From: CAVQNQ01 sp963714205
GTDB taxonomy: Bacteria; Acidobacteriota; Terriglobia; Bryobacterales; Bryobacteraceae
Length of the DNA: 64,000 nucleotides
Assembly: GCA_963714205.1 (NCBI GenBank)
Contig: CAVQNQ010000002.1
Span: forward strand, 310,001-374,000
Reading direction: 5' to 3'
Made by a program: the position numbers and the translations under genes. Under the pieces are notes generated by a model. It was not told where the DNA came from, searched no databases, and saw nothing but the letters and a program-made list of their open reading frames with translations. Within the stretch, counting starts at the first letter, position 1. Each line of letters begins with the position of its first letter. Of the stretch, positions 56,243 through 64,000 are shown in pieces.

Positions 56243-57532
56243 TTACGTTCCAGCCGGCCTCCACGCCCGGCGCGCGCGCGATGCAGCGCGTCGCCATATG
56301 GAATCCCGTGATTTCGTTTTCCTCCACAACGTTTCCGCGCGCCGGGGCCGGCCGCGCCGCGCCGCGCCCCAGGTAATGCCGCTGCGCAGCATGTCCGGTT
56401 CGCCGGGAGCGTAGTAGCAGCCGAAGCGCGCCGCCTCCTCGTTGCAGTGCGCGCGGTTCAAATCCAGCAGCCGGTTGCGCACGATGCGATGGCCCGTGCC
56501 GATCACGAAGATGCCGCCGAACTCAGCGCCCTCGATGGTGTTCTCCGCCACCAGAATGTTGCGCGACTGCATGTCCGGGTTGCTGTCGTTCATCACGATT
56601 CCGTAATTGCCGAAGCGGTACGCTTCCGGCGGCCGGCGGTTCACGCACGCGTTGCCGCGCACTTCGCCGTCGTGGAAGCCATCCAGGTCGATGCACTTGC
56701 CGTCGAGATCCTCGAAGCGGTTCCCCGCGTAGCGCGAGCGCTCCACGTTGCCCGCCGTGTCGATGGCCACCGGGACCGCCGCGTGCTCGATGTCCACATC
56801 TTCCACGGGAAAGCCGATGCGCCGGCCGGCGTTGTTCTCGACGCGCACATCCGCGGCATGGCCCACCTGGATCGCATCGCGGCCAATCTCATCGAACGTA
56901 TTGCGCTCGATCAGCCCGCGGGCGTTGCGCGGCGAGGTATAGAGCGAGTGCGTCCACACGCCGTTGCCGCGGATATTGCGCAGCCGGCAGCGCGCCACGT
57001 GGAAGTCCGCCGTGCCTTCTTCAAGCAGGATGCCGCCGGTCGAATTATTCCGCCCGGCCGCGTCGCGCGATCCGCTATCGGCGATCTCCACGCCGTCGAT
57101 CGATATCTCGCGCGCGCGGCTGGCCAGCACAGCGAAGCCGGCCACGTTTTGGAAGCGCACGTTCTGGATGGCCAGCCGCGCCACGTTCTCGGCCAGCACG
57201 CCGTTGCCGCGCGTATACCGCTCAAACGGGACATTCGATGGCGGCAGCTCCGCGCGAATTTCCAGTGCCGCCCGGTTACCGTCGATCGAGAAATCGCGCA
57301 GCACCACGCCGTCGCCCGCCACCACCAGCGCCGCCGGTCCCGCGAAGCCGGCGGTCATATGCAGCACCGTACCCTTGGGCGATCCGCGCAGTTCGGTGCC
57401 GGCAGCGATTGCCATGGGGCAGCTCAGCTCCACCCTTCCAGCCGGGAGTTCGACGATGCGCCGCGCGGGCCGCGGCCACCCCACCAGCAGCGCGGCCGCC
57501 AGGGATGCCGCCACAGCGGCGGCCGCGCGCAT
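56243..57532 (-). CDS. Right-handed parallel beta-helix protein with a 3' frameshift
   Basis: 429 aa as read. Signal/anchor (VAASLAAALLVGW) then pectate-lyase-like helix turns with Asn ladders: LAIQNVRFQNVAGFAVLASR, ARGLIERNTFDEIGRDAIQV, RSRYAGNRFEDLDGKCIDLD, RNILVAENTIEGAEFGGIFV. After RSGI the frame changes into Arg-rich nonsense; one frame over the helix goes on (GNVVEENEITGFHMATRCIA, GWNVIRGNCCGP) to a TAG at 56217. One A missing from AA at 56375-56376 would explain it (ATTACC for ATTTACC on the coding strand). It may be a surface polysaccharide-acting or structural protein. Its ATG overlaps the methyltransferase stop (TGATG). Confidence 0.85.
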   Translation of the reverse strand: MRAAAAVAASLAAALLVGWPRPARRIVELPAGRVELSCPMAIAAGTELRGSPKGTVLHMTAGFAGPAALVVAGDGVVLRDFSIDGNRAALEIRAELPPSNVPFERYTRGNGVLAENVARLAIQNVRFQNVAGFAVLASRAREISIDGVEIADSGSRDAAGRNNSTGGILLEEGTADFHVARCRLRNIRGNGVWTHSLYTSPRNARGLIERNTFDEIGRDAIQVGHAADVRVENNAGRRIGFPVEDVDIEHAAVPVAIDTAGNVERSRYAGNRFEDLDGKCIDLDGFHDGEVRGNACVNRRPPEAYRFGNYGIVMNDSNPDMQSRNILVAENTIEGAEFGGIFVIGTGHRIVRNRLLDLNRAHCNEEAARFGCYYAPGEPDMLRSGITWGAARRGRPRRAETLWRKTKSRDSIWRRAASRARRAWRPAGT

Positions 57533-58824
57533 CAGGTCACCTCGATGGCCAGCGGGGCGAACTCGCGCCGGCCCAGCGCCATACGCAGCTCGTGCGGTCC
57601 GTGCCCGATGCCCGCCGGCAGCTTGAAATTGAACTCGTAGCGCCGCAGCATGGGGTCCACACAGAATTCCTCGATTTCGCGCACCGGGAGGCCGTCGATC
57701 GTGGCGCGGAATCCGCCCGGTTCGGCCACTTCCAGCAGCCCCACTTTCACGATACCGCTCGAGACGCGGCCGGCCGCCAGCAAGTCGACTCCATCGGTCA
57801 CCGAGGCGATACGCGGCACCATGGGACCGGCCGGAACGATGCGGGCCGCTTTGGGCGCACAGATCGGCCGGCCCAGCCAGGCCACCTCCACCAGCACCAG
57901 GCCCGTGCGGATACCCTCAGGCAGGGCGACGTTCACTTGCGAGACGCCGTCGCGCGCCGCCTCGCCCACGTACATGCCGCGGCAGGCGCGCCCGTCGGCG
58001 GTGACGGAGAGGTGGTTCAGGTCGCACTCCGCGGGCAGGTTCTCGATCCACAGCGAGAGTGCCGCCAGCGGTCCGGTGGAGGGCGCCGCTCCCTCGCCGG
58101 TCAGCGCGTTGCTGATGTTGCGAATGGCCGAGTTGGCCGCGGGGACCTTGGCCGCCAGTCCGGCGGTCCAGCCGGCCGGCATCTTGCGGCACGCGATCCA
58201 CATGTACTGCGTCCAGATCTGCTCGATCTCCAGTAGCTGGAAATCGTTCGAGCGCGCGAACTCGCGGATCTCCTCGGGTGAGATGCGTACGCCATTCCAG
58301 GTATCGTAGTGGCGCGCACTGGCCGGCAGTCCATTGATCTGGCAATGCAGGATGCCGCCGGTTTTGAGCACGCGCCGCGCCTCGCACAGGTAGCCGAACA
58401 CCACTTCGCGGCTGGGGATGTGTTGGAAGACCGCGTAGGAGTAGACGTAATCGAACTTTTCGGCTGGGAAGGCCGCCAAGTCCGAGCCTGAGCTGTGTCG
58501 GGGATGCGCATTGGGCGCGTCCCGCAACCGCTCGCGCGCCAGGCGGATCATCTCGTCGGAAACATCCACGCCGTGGATTTCGCCGAAGTGCCGGCTCATG
58601 GGGCGCATCAAGCGGCCGGGGCCGCAGCCGATCTCGAGCGCCGCGTTGCGCGCCCGCAGCCGCTTCAGGCTGGATTCGAGCTTGCGCACCACGTCCGCAG
58701 CCGTGGCGAAGAACTCCTCCTCGCCCTGCTCGCGGCGCCCAAAAGCCACATAGTAGTGGGCATCTTCGCCGGCGCGGCGGTTCCAGTCGGCGCGCATGCG
58801 CTCGAGCACGTGGGGATCGTCCAT
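57532..58824 (-). CDS. SAM-dependent methyltransferase with C-terminal extension
   Basis: 430 aa. Class I methyltransferase domain at about 30-210: ALEIGCGPGRLMRPMSRHFG, GVDVSDEMIRLARERL, FDYVYSYAVFQHIPSREVVF, ARRVLKTGGILHCQINGLP. Residues about 270-430 form a beta-rich domain (LNHLSVTADGRACRGMYVGE, RTGLVLVEVAWLGRPICAPK) resembling an Ig-like sheet. Neighbours (beta-helix, Wzt-like protein) suggest cell-surface glycan modification. Confidence 0.88.
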   Translation of the reverse strand: MDDPHVLERMRADWNRRAGEDAHYYVAFGRREQGEEEFFATAADVVRKLESSLKRLRARNAALEIGCGPGRLMRPMSRHFGEIHGVDVSDEMIRLARERLRDAPNAHPRHSSGSDLAAFPAEKFDYVYSYAVFQHIPSREVVFGYLCEARRVLKTGGILHCQINGLPASARHYDTWNGVRISPEEIREFARSNDFQLLEIEQIWTQYMWIACRKMPAGWTAGLAAKVPAANSAIRNISNALTGEGAAPSTGPLAALSLWIENLPAECDLNHLSVTADGRACRGMYVGEAARDGVSQVNVALPEGIRTGLVLVEVAWLGRPICAPKAARIVPAGPMVPRIASVTDGVDLLAAGRVSSGIVKVGLLEVAEPGGFRATIDGLPVREIEEFCVDPMLRRYEFNFKLPAGIGHGPHELRMALGRREFAPLAIEVT

Positions 58825-58835
58825 CTCGCAGTTGT

Positions 58836-58842
58836 TATTCTA
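58836..58842. promoter_or_regulatory. Overlapping opposed -10 elements, methyltransferase/Wzt-like pair
   Basis: The 24-base gap 58825-58848 contains TGTTATTCT on the plus strand (extended -10, hexamer 58836-58841) and TAGAAT on the minus strand (58842-58837; 5 of 6). Predicted starts: about 58848 for the Wzt-like gene (ATG 58849, leaderless) and 58830 for the methyltransferase (ATG 58824). Confidence 0.4.
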
Positions 58843-58848
58843 ACTTCT

Positions 58849-59787
58849 ATGGCCCTGGCATTTCGCCGCGTCTCCCGCCCGCCGCTTCGCGATTTCGACG
58901 CCGCCGCGCCGGATGGGGTGGTCATCGGGATCGTGGGGGAAGATGGCGCAGGCAAGAGCCTGCTGTTGCGCCTGGCCGCGGGGATCGAGCGGCCGCTCTC
59001 CGGCTCCATCGAGGCATCCGGAGCCGTTCGCCTGCTGGGCCCGGACCACGCGCTCGATCTGCCCGTCGCGCCGGTACTGCTCATCCATCACACCTTCGCC
59101 CGCCACGATCCGGCGGTGCGGGAACGCGCGGTCATGGCCCTGGAGCGCCTGTGCCGGGCCGGTTCCACGGTGCTGGTAGTCTCGCATGAAGAAGAGCTGC
59201 TGCTGCGCCTGGCCGATGAGATCTGGTGGCTCGCCGAAGGGCGCCTGGCCGGGCGCGGCGATCCTACCGAGACGCTGACGGCTTACCGCGGGCACATTTC
59301 CGGGCGGGTGCGCGCCGCGGGGGTGGGGGAATCGGCCGCCCTGGCGCCCCGCATGCGCCGCGGCGACGGCCGCGCCGAAGTGTTACGCATCGAAATGCTG
59401 GGCGAGGATGGCCGGCCCACCATCGTCTGGCGCAGCGGCGAACTAGCCCTGGTGAAGGTGCGGGTGCGATTCCGTGAAACGGTCGCCAATCCGGTGGTGG
59501 GGATCATGATCCGCACGCGCGGCGGCCTCAACGTCTACGGCACCAACACCGAGCTCGAGCGCCTCAAGCTGGGCCCCTGCGCCGCCGGCCAATCGATCGA
59601 GATCTCGTTCGGTTTCCGCTGCGAGCTGTGCCCGCAGGAGTACACTCTCACGGTGGCCTCGCACGATCCCGATGGCGTGTGGCACGATTGGCTGGAAGAT
59701 GCCGTGGCTTTCTCGGTCACCGATGACCGCTACACGGCCGGCGTAGCCAACCTGCGCGCCACTGCCCGCTTGACCGCCCGCGAATGA
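58849..59787 (+). CDS. Degenerate Wzt-like ABC ATPase with C-terminal glycan-binding domain
   Basis: 312 aa from ATG 58849. Walker A is intact (GIVGEDGAGKSLLLRLAAGI), but the middle of the ATPase is shortened: no LSGGQ-type signature, and the Walker B position reads VLLIHHTFARHD where LLLDE would be expected; VLVVSHEEELLLRLADEIWW keeps the H-loop. The C-terminal domain (about 185-305; VKVRVRFRETVANPVVGIMI, LNVYGTNTELERLKLGPC) is a clear Wzt-C fold, which binds the O-antigen end in Wzm/Wzt exporters. No Wzm permease lies nearby. It may be a regulator or binding protein rather than a transporter motor. Confidence 0.85.
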   Translation: MALAFRRVSRPPLRDFDAAAPDGVVIGIVGEDGAGKSLLLRLAAGIERPLSGSIEASGAVRLLGPDHALDLPVAPVLLIHHTFARHDPAVRERAVMALERLCRAGSTVLVVSHEEELLLRLADEIWWLAEGRLAGRGDPTETLTAYRGHISGRVRAAGVGESAALAPRMRRGDGRAEVLRIEMLGEDGRPTIVWRSGELALVKVRVRFRETVANPVVGIMIRTRGGLNVYGTNTELERLKLGPCAAGQSIEISFGFRCELCPQEYTLTVASHDPDGVWHDWLEDAVAFSVTDDRYTAGVANLRATARLTARE

Positions 59788-59849
59788 TGCGGCGTGATTG
59801 ATCCTGCTTCCCGGGCGGCCCGCCCGACGAACCGCCCGAAAACCGCGCG

Positions 59850-61007
59850 CTACTTCAGCGCCGCGTATGTCTTGGTGAAGTTGTTGCGCGTATTGGTGAC
59901 GGTGAACGATCCATCTTCATTCCCGGAGACTTTAATCATGTACCAGGGTCCCGTATCGTGTCCGCCCCGGCCCCTGCCCGCTCCCGGTGGGGGCGCACCC
60001 GCGCCCGGCGCGCGCGGCGGTCCTTGTCCAAAGGTTGGCGGAGGATTCAAGATCGCATTGGCCGTGGTCTGCGCATCTTCCACGTTGGCGATAAACAGCG
60101 ACGGCGCGTTCAATTCGAGCAACGCAGCGTAGGCCCAGTGAAGCTGCCAGACGTCTTCGAGGCCCGGCGACGAAAACAGCGTCTGCATGGTCGGAACCGC
60201 TCCGCCTTTGCCGGCGGAGTTGTTCATAATCGCCACGCGCGGGCGCAGGCCATGAACCAGCGCGGGAGATCCCGACTGGTCGATCCCGTGGTGCGAGGTC
60301 ATATATACATCGACCGTGCCGATAGGGTTGTTGGGGCACATCAGGTCCCGCTCGCGGTTATAGGTGAAATCGCCCAGGTTGACGGTGCGGAACTTCCTGT
60401 AAGCGATCACCACTCCAACCGACATTTGATTGTCCGGGTCCACGCGCGATTCGTCGCGCGGCTTGAAATCGGCGCAGGCGGGATTCGGTTGCCCAGCCCC
60501 TGGAGCGCCCGCGATCGGCGTCTTCAAGGTCTGTCCGGCCGAGGTGACCACAATGGTGGTCGTTCCGGCGAAGGGAATCTTGTCCCCCGCCTTGAGCACG
60601 GTGTGCTCGGCCTTGGCCAGCAACTGATCGTACATGACCCGGAACCCCGTTACCTGGTCTGTCGGTTCGCTGTTCGGCCCGTGATCGTAGAAGTGCTTGA
60701 TGGGAATCTGCTGGGAGATTTCCTGCAATCCACCGGCATGATCGCCGTGATAATGCGTCAGCAGCATATGGTCTATCTGCTTGACACCGGCCATCTTGAG
60801 CGTTTCGAGGATGCGGCCCGCATCGCGGCCGCCCGGACTGCCGGTATCGATCAGGAGAGACTGACCGGTGGGAGACACGTACAAGGCGGATAGACCACCC
60901 TCCACGTCGATGTAATAAGTATCCAGCGTTTTGGCAGGCCGAGTCTGGGCGCCGCCCACTGCCGCCAATGAGGACAAGGCTAGCAGAGACGCAATTACGA
61001 GGCGCAT
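59850..61007 (-). CDS. Secreted metallo-beta-lactamase-fold hydrolase
   Basis: 385 aa; AGGAAG before ATG 61007. Signal RLVIASLLALSSLAAVGGAQ. MBL motifs: SLLIDTGSPGGRDAGR, LLTHYHGDHAGGL (HxHxDH), NLGDFTYNRERDL and MTSHHGIDQSGSP, similar to the ComEC-type hydrolase group. A Pro/Gly-rich linker (GAGAPPPGAGRGRGG) precedes a C-terminal beta segment (GPWYMIKVSGNEDGSFTVTN). Substrate unknown. Confidence 0.9.
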   Translation of the reverse strand: MRLVIASLLALSSLAAVGGAQTRPAKTLDTYYIDVEGGLSALYVSPTGQSLLIDTGSPGGRDAGRILETLKMAGVKQIDHMLLTHYHGDHAGGLQEISQQIPIKHFYDHGPNSEPTDQVTGFRVMYDQLLAKAEHTVLKAGDKIPFAGTTTIVVTSAGQTLKTPIAGAPGAGQPNPACADFKPRDESRVDPDNQMSVGVVIAYRKFRTVNLGDFTYNRERDLMCPNNPIGTVDVYMTSHHGIDQSGSPALVHGLRPRVAIMNNSAGKGGAVPTMQTLFSSPGLEDVWQLHWAYAALLELNAPSLFIANVEDAQTTANAILNPPPTFGQGPPRAPGAGAPPPGAGRGRGGHDTGPWYMIKVSGNEDGSFTVTNTRNNFTKTYAALK

Positions 61008-61243
61008 CGGGTCACTTCCTTTCTGCAGCTAAACCCGTAGTGTCGCACATCCGGGAAACGAGGGATCGGTCCGCGTCCGGGCGATCCCCACAGCTCGCGC
61101 CCGGAGGCGGCTCGGGGCTGATGTGAGGTCCGATACCCCGGCTTGAAATGGACTAGAACCCTCTCAATGGCGCGGACATCCGAGTATCATGCGGCGTTGC
61201 CGCTCCATTCAGGCGCCTGTCAACGCGCATTCACTTGGTTCCC

Positions 61244-61606
61244 ATGCCGAGCATATTGGTGGTTGACGACGTCCCGGAGATTCTGAAAATGCTGGGCGCC
61301 GCGCTCGAAAGCGCGGGGTTCGAGGTTACGACGGCTCTAGACGCGAAATCCGCCCTCCAGCTATGCTCGGCCAGGCACTTCGATACGGTGCTGTGCGACG
61401 TGAACATGCCTAAGGTGACCGGCTGCGAACTGGCGCGCTGGATGGCTCGGCACCGCCCGGCGGTGCGGATGGTGCTGATGAGCGGCTCGGAAGTTTCCTG
61501 CCACGAGTGCCCCTACCTGCCGAAATGTGTTCTGATCGGCAAACCGTTCCGCTTGCACGACCTGCTGGACAGCCTCACGCGGCGCAGCCACGGCCCGGGA
61601 AGTTAG
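61244..61606 (+). CDS. Stand-alone receiver (CheY-like) protein with a Cys cluster
   Basis: 120 aa from ATG 61244 (TTG 61235 is possible). ILVVDDVPEILKMLGAALE, phosphoacceptor Asp in LCDVNMPKVTGCELARWM, and Lys in VLIGKPFRLHDLLDSL form a complete receiver. Between strands 4 and 5 it has SCHECPYLPKC, three Cys that could bind a metal or sense redox state. No output domain, so it acts by protein contact. The 236 bases upstream show no gene. Confidence 0.88.
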   Translation: MPSILVVDDVPEILKMLGAALESAGFEVTTALDAKSALQLCSARHFDTVLCDVNMPKVTGCELARWMARHRPAVRMVLMSGSEVSCHECPYLPKCVLIGKPFRLHDLLDSLTRRSHGPGS

Positions 61607-61649
61607 CCGCGCCGGTTCCTTCGACCTTGGCCTGCTACAATTCACCTGA

Positions 61650-63149
61650 ATGTTTCGCAAGGTATTGATCGCCAACCGCGGCGAGATAGCTGTCCGGATC
61701 ATGCGCGCGCTGCGCGAGATGGGCATTCGCTCGGTGGCGGTCTTTTCCGATGCCGACCGCAACTCGCTGCATGTCCGCATGGCGGACGAAGCCGAGCCCG
61801 TCGGCCCGGCGCCTTCGGCGGAAAGCTACCTGCGCATCGATCGCATCCTGGACGCCGCCCGGAAGCACGGCGCCGAGGCCATCCATCCCGGCTACGGTTT
61901 CCTCAGCGAGAACGCCGAATTCGCCGCCGCCTGCGAGGATGCCGGCATCGTTTTCATCGGCCCCTCCGCCCAGTCGATTCGATCCATGGGATCGAAGACC
62001 GCCGCGCGCCGGACCGCCATCGCCGCGGGCGCACCGGTGGTGCCCGGCACCGATCATGCCGCGACCGTCGAGGACGTGCGGGCGTTCGCGCGCGCGCATG
62101 GATTTCCCGTCCTGCTCAAGGCCGTGGCGGGGGGTGGCGGCAAAGGCATGCGCCGCGTGGATACCGAAAGCGAGTTGGAATCGGCCTTCCGCAACGCCTC
62201 GAGCGAGGCCGGGCGGGCATTTCGCGATCCCGCCATTTACGTCGAGAAGCTCGTCGAAAATCCCCGGCATATCGAGATTCAGGTGATCGGCGACCGCCAT
62301 GGCAACATGGTGCATTTGGGCGAGCGCGAGTGTTCCATCCAGCGGCGCCACCAGAAGGTGATGGAGGAGTGCCCCTCCCCGCTGGTGGTGCTTCATCCCG
62401 AGATGCGGCAGAGCATGGGAGAGGCCGCCATACGTGCCGCCGCGGCAGCGGGCTACTACAATGCCGGCACCGTGGAGTTCCTGGTGGATTGCCAGCGCCG
62501 CTTCTATTTCCTGGAAATGAACACGCGGCTGCAGGTGGAGCACCCCGTCACCGAGCTGGTCACCGGCCTGGACTTGGTGAAAATGCAAATCGAGATCGCC
62601 GCCGGCGCGCGCCTGCACCTGCGGCAGGAGCAGATCGAATGGCGCGGCGCGGCCATCGAGTGCCGCATCTACGCCGAGGACCCTTACAACGATTTCCTCC
62701 CTTTCCCCGGCAAAATCACGCGCCTGGAGCGGCCGCTGGGACCGGGCGTGCGCATCGATGGCTGCATGTACGCGGGCTGGACCGTTCCCATGGAATACGA
62801 CCCCCTGCTAGCCAAGCTGGCCGTCTGGGCGGTGCGGCGCGAAGAAGCCACCGACCGCATGATCCGCGCACTGGGCGAGTATGACGTGGGCGGCATCCGC
62901 ACCAACATCGGCTTCTTCCGCCAGATCCTGGAGGATGCCGGTTTCCGCGCGGGCCAGCTTCACACCGGTTTCATCGAGGAGTTCTTCGCGCGCCATCGGC
63001 CGCCCCTGCCGGGACGCGACCGGGCCGAAGTAGCCGCGCTGGCCGCCGCTCTGCACACCCTGGCGCGCAATGGCAACCGCGCGGAGCCGCGTACCGCGGC
63101 GAGCCCGGACCCTTGGCTGGCCGCCGGAAGGAGCGACTTGCTGCGATGA
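61650..63149 (+). CDS. accC: Biotin carboxylase subunit of an acyl-CoA carboxylase
   Basis: 499 aa. Carboxylates biotin with bicarbonate and ATP. FRKVLIANRGEIAVRIMRAL, HPGYGFLSENAEFAAACEDA, the ATP-grasp Gly loop KAVAGGGGKGMRRV, ERECSIQRRHQKVMEECPSP and FLEMNTRLQVEHPVTELVTG are intact. About 50 residues longer than E. coli AccC, as in propionyl/acetyl-CoA carboxylase alpha chains. Coupled to the BCCP gene (ATGA). Confidence 0.96.
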   Translation: MFRKVLIANRGEIAVRIMRALREMGIRSVAVFSDADRNSLHVRMADEAEPVGPAPSAESYLRIDRILDAARKHGAEAIHPGYGFLSENAEFAAACEDAGIVFIGPSAQSIRSMGSKTAARRTAIAAGAPVVPGTDHAATVEDVRAFARAHGFPVLLKAVAGGGGKGMRRVDTESELESAFRNASSEAGRAFRDPAIYVEKLVENPRHIEIQVIGDRHGNMVHLGERECSIQRRHQKVMEECPSPLVVLHPEMRQSMGEAAIRAAAAAGYYNAGTVEFLVDCQRRFYFLEMNTRLQVEHPVTELVTGLDLVKMQIEIAAGARLHLRQEQIEWRGAAIECRIYAEDPYNDFLPFPGKITRLERPLGPGVRIDGCMYAGWTVPMEYDPLLAKLAVWAVRREEATDRMIRALGEYDVGGIRTNIGFFRQILEDAGFRAGQLHTGFIEEFFARHRPPLPGRDRAEVAALAAALHTLARNGNRAEPRTAASPDPWLAAGRSDLLR

Positions 63150-63643
63150 AGCTCCAGGTAAACATCAACGGCATCGACGAGACCATCGAGATCCTCGCGC
63201 CGGCGCCCGACTGCCGCTTCCGCCTGGGCCAGGATGCCGAGCGTGGCGCCGAGGTCCAGGTGCCCGAGCCGGGAGTCTACTCCGTGCTGATGGGGGGCCG
63301 CAGCTACGATGCGCGGGTGGAGGAGCATCCGAGCGGGCTGGTCGTAGCTCTTGAGGGCTATCGTTTCGAAGTGGCCGTGCGCGATCCGCGCCGCCTCTCG
63401 CGCGGGGCCGCGCGCCGCGGCGAGCAGACCATCGAGAGCATCGCCGCGCCTATGCCCGGCAAGGTGGTGCGCGTGCTGGTATCTCCCGGCGATCCAGTGG
63501 AGACGGGCCAGGGACTGGTGGTGGTGGAAGCCATGAAAATGCAGAACGAAATGAAGTCTCCACGCGCCGGGAGGGTGCTTTCCGTGGCCGCCCGGGAAGG
63601 CGCCACGGTGACCGCCGGCGAGGTGCTGGCTACGGTGGAGTAG
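63146..63643 (+). CDS. Biotin carboxyl carrier protein (biotinyl-lipoyl domain)
   Basis: 165 aa from ATG 63146. Residues about 95-165 are a biotinyl domain with the biotin Lys in VVVEAMKMQNEM. The first 90 residues (VNINGIDETIEILAPAPDCR; YSVLMGGRSYDARVEEHPSG) resemble the BT/linker part of propionyl-CoA carboxylase alpha, so accC plus this gene look like a split alpha chain. No carboxyltransferase is present in the window; acyl-CoA specificity is open. Confidence 0.93.
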   Translation: MKLQVNINGIDETIEILAPAPDCRFRLGQDAERGAEVQVPEPGVYSVLMGGRSYDARVEEHPSGLVVALEGYRFEVAVRDPRRLSRGAARRGEQTIESIAAPMPGKVVRVLVSPGDPVETGQGLVVVEAMKMQNEMKSPRAGRVLSVAAREGATVTAGEVLATVE

Positions 63644-63747
63644 CGGACGCCGGCACCCCCGCGCGCTCCGGATCTGAAATACGTAACCTGAAGCCGCTCG
63701 CCACAGTCTAACTGTTGTACACAGCGGCAGTGCTTCAGGTCACAATA

Positions 63748-64000
63748 GTGTTGCGAGCAGTGTTGGTTGGTCTACTGGTGTGCGCCGCCGCGCGCGCCCA
63801 GGACCGGCTGGTTCCGCTCACGGTGTGTGAGATCGTGCACGATCTGAGCGCCAGCCAGGGAAAGTCAGTGGCAGTTCTGGGCCGCTACTCCTTCCGGGAA
63901 TTCGGGAGCTGGGTTGGAGAGCAGACGTGTGAACCCGCCGAACCCGCCGCCGGCGCCGCGCCGCCGCAGCTCTGGTTGGTGGAAGACCCCGTCGGTGGGC
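63748..64000 (+). CDS. Secreted hypothetical protein, amino-terminal part (cut by window edge)
   Basis: GTG 63748 with CAGG upstream opens a signal peptide (LRAVLVGLLVCAAARAQD) and the mature start LVPLTVCEIVHDLSASQGKS followed by VAVLGRYSFREFGSWVGEQT. Two Cys (VCEIV and QTCEP) are present. The pattern (VCEI, GKSVAVLGRY) occurs in secreted proteins of Acidobacteriota with unknown role. GTG 63730 is another possible start. Confidence 0.65.
   Translation, partial: MLRAVLVGLLVCAAARAQDRLVPLTVCEIVHDLSASQGKSVAVLGRYSFREFGSWVGEQTCEPAEPAAGAAPPQLWLVEDPVGG

Noticed and set aside
59805..59840. CGGGCGG/CCGCCCG inverted repeat between the Wzt-like and metallo-beta-lactamase-fold genes as a terminator
   Set aside because: The arms are present, but no U-run follows on either strand; too weak to list as a terminator.
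61008..61243. Riboswitch or promoter region upstream of the receiver gene
   Set aside because: A TATCAT hexamer occurs near 61186 but without a -35 or any recognisable aptamer structure.

Overview
The window is a GC-rich chromosomal segment from a Gram-negative bacterium, most likely an Acidobacteriota member of the Solibacter/Bryobacter type. Evidence: lipid A genes (lpxA, lpxD), a cytochrome c maturation (Ccm) cluster, a VWFA protein of the acidobacterial kind, a decayed SBBP-type beta-propeller gene, a toast_rack lipoprotein and an SSS symporter/arabinose operon. The lineage is inferred from gene content; no rRNA or tRNA gene was seen.

Layout. 1-3.3 kb: Ccm genes (ccmE-ccmF-ccmH-ccmI-like, minus strand); CcmE is the CXXXY type. 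3.4-5.8 kb: divergent lpxA/lpxD with only 18 bp between them, and a P-loop protein coupled to lpxD. 5.8-7.2 kb: a small HisKA-like protein and a PleD-like diguanylate cyclase. 7.2-8.4 kb: a decayed SBBP gene and a frameshifted VOC gene. 8.4-14.3 kb: a compact biosynthetic operon (FkbH-carrier protein, GT4, GT4-thioesterase fusion, PPTase). 14.4-17.6 kb: Gfo/Idh/MocA oxidoreductase, ALDH7-like dehydrogenase, GIY-YIG protein. 17.6-17.9 kb: hicB with a hicA stub.

17.97-37.9 kb is one uninterrupted minus-strand run of 35 translation genes, rpsL to rplQ (str, S10, spc and alpha operons fused, with secY, adk, map, infA, rpmJ, rpoA). It has a candidate promoter upstream of rpsL and a 12-bp-stem hairpin after rplQ. 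38.2-40.3 kb: a frameshifted secreted protein with a strong terminator, and a VWA protein with glycine-rich repeats. 40.3-46.0 kb: an L-arabinose operon (symporter, small membrane protein, fucose/arabinose isomerase-like enzyme, araB, araD) with a candidate promoter and palindromic operator. 46.1-50.3 kb: GT4 and glyA (minus) divergent from proS. 50.2-54.2 kb: membrane protein, low-GC CPBP protease, trpS and an RlmD/TrmA-type methyltransferase. 54.3-64 kb: Tat-exported Fe-S aldo/keto reductase, toast_rack lipoprotein, a beta-helix/methyltransferase pair divergent from a degenerate Wzt-like ATPase, a secreted metallo-beta-lactamase-fold protein, a receiver protein, a biotin carboxylase/BCCP pair, and the start of a secreted protein.

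Most interesting: (i) the 8.4-14.3 kb operon has a glyceryl-loading FkbH enzyme with its own carrier, two paralogous glycosyltransferases, a thioesterase and a PPTase, but no NRPS or PKS chain-building domain nearby, which suggests carrier-bound glycosylation of a three-carbon unit; (ii) at least three divergent gene pairs show overlapping, opposed -10 elements, two of them placing the predicted transcript start at or next to the start codon; (iii) three otherwise intact genes carry single-base indels, two in G/C homopolymers and one in a short A run, which may be sequencing errors.
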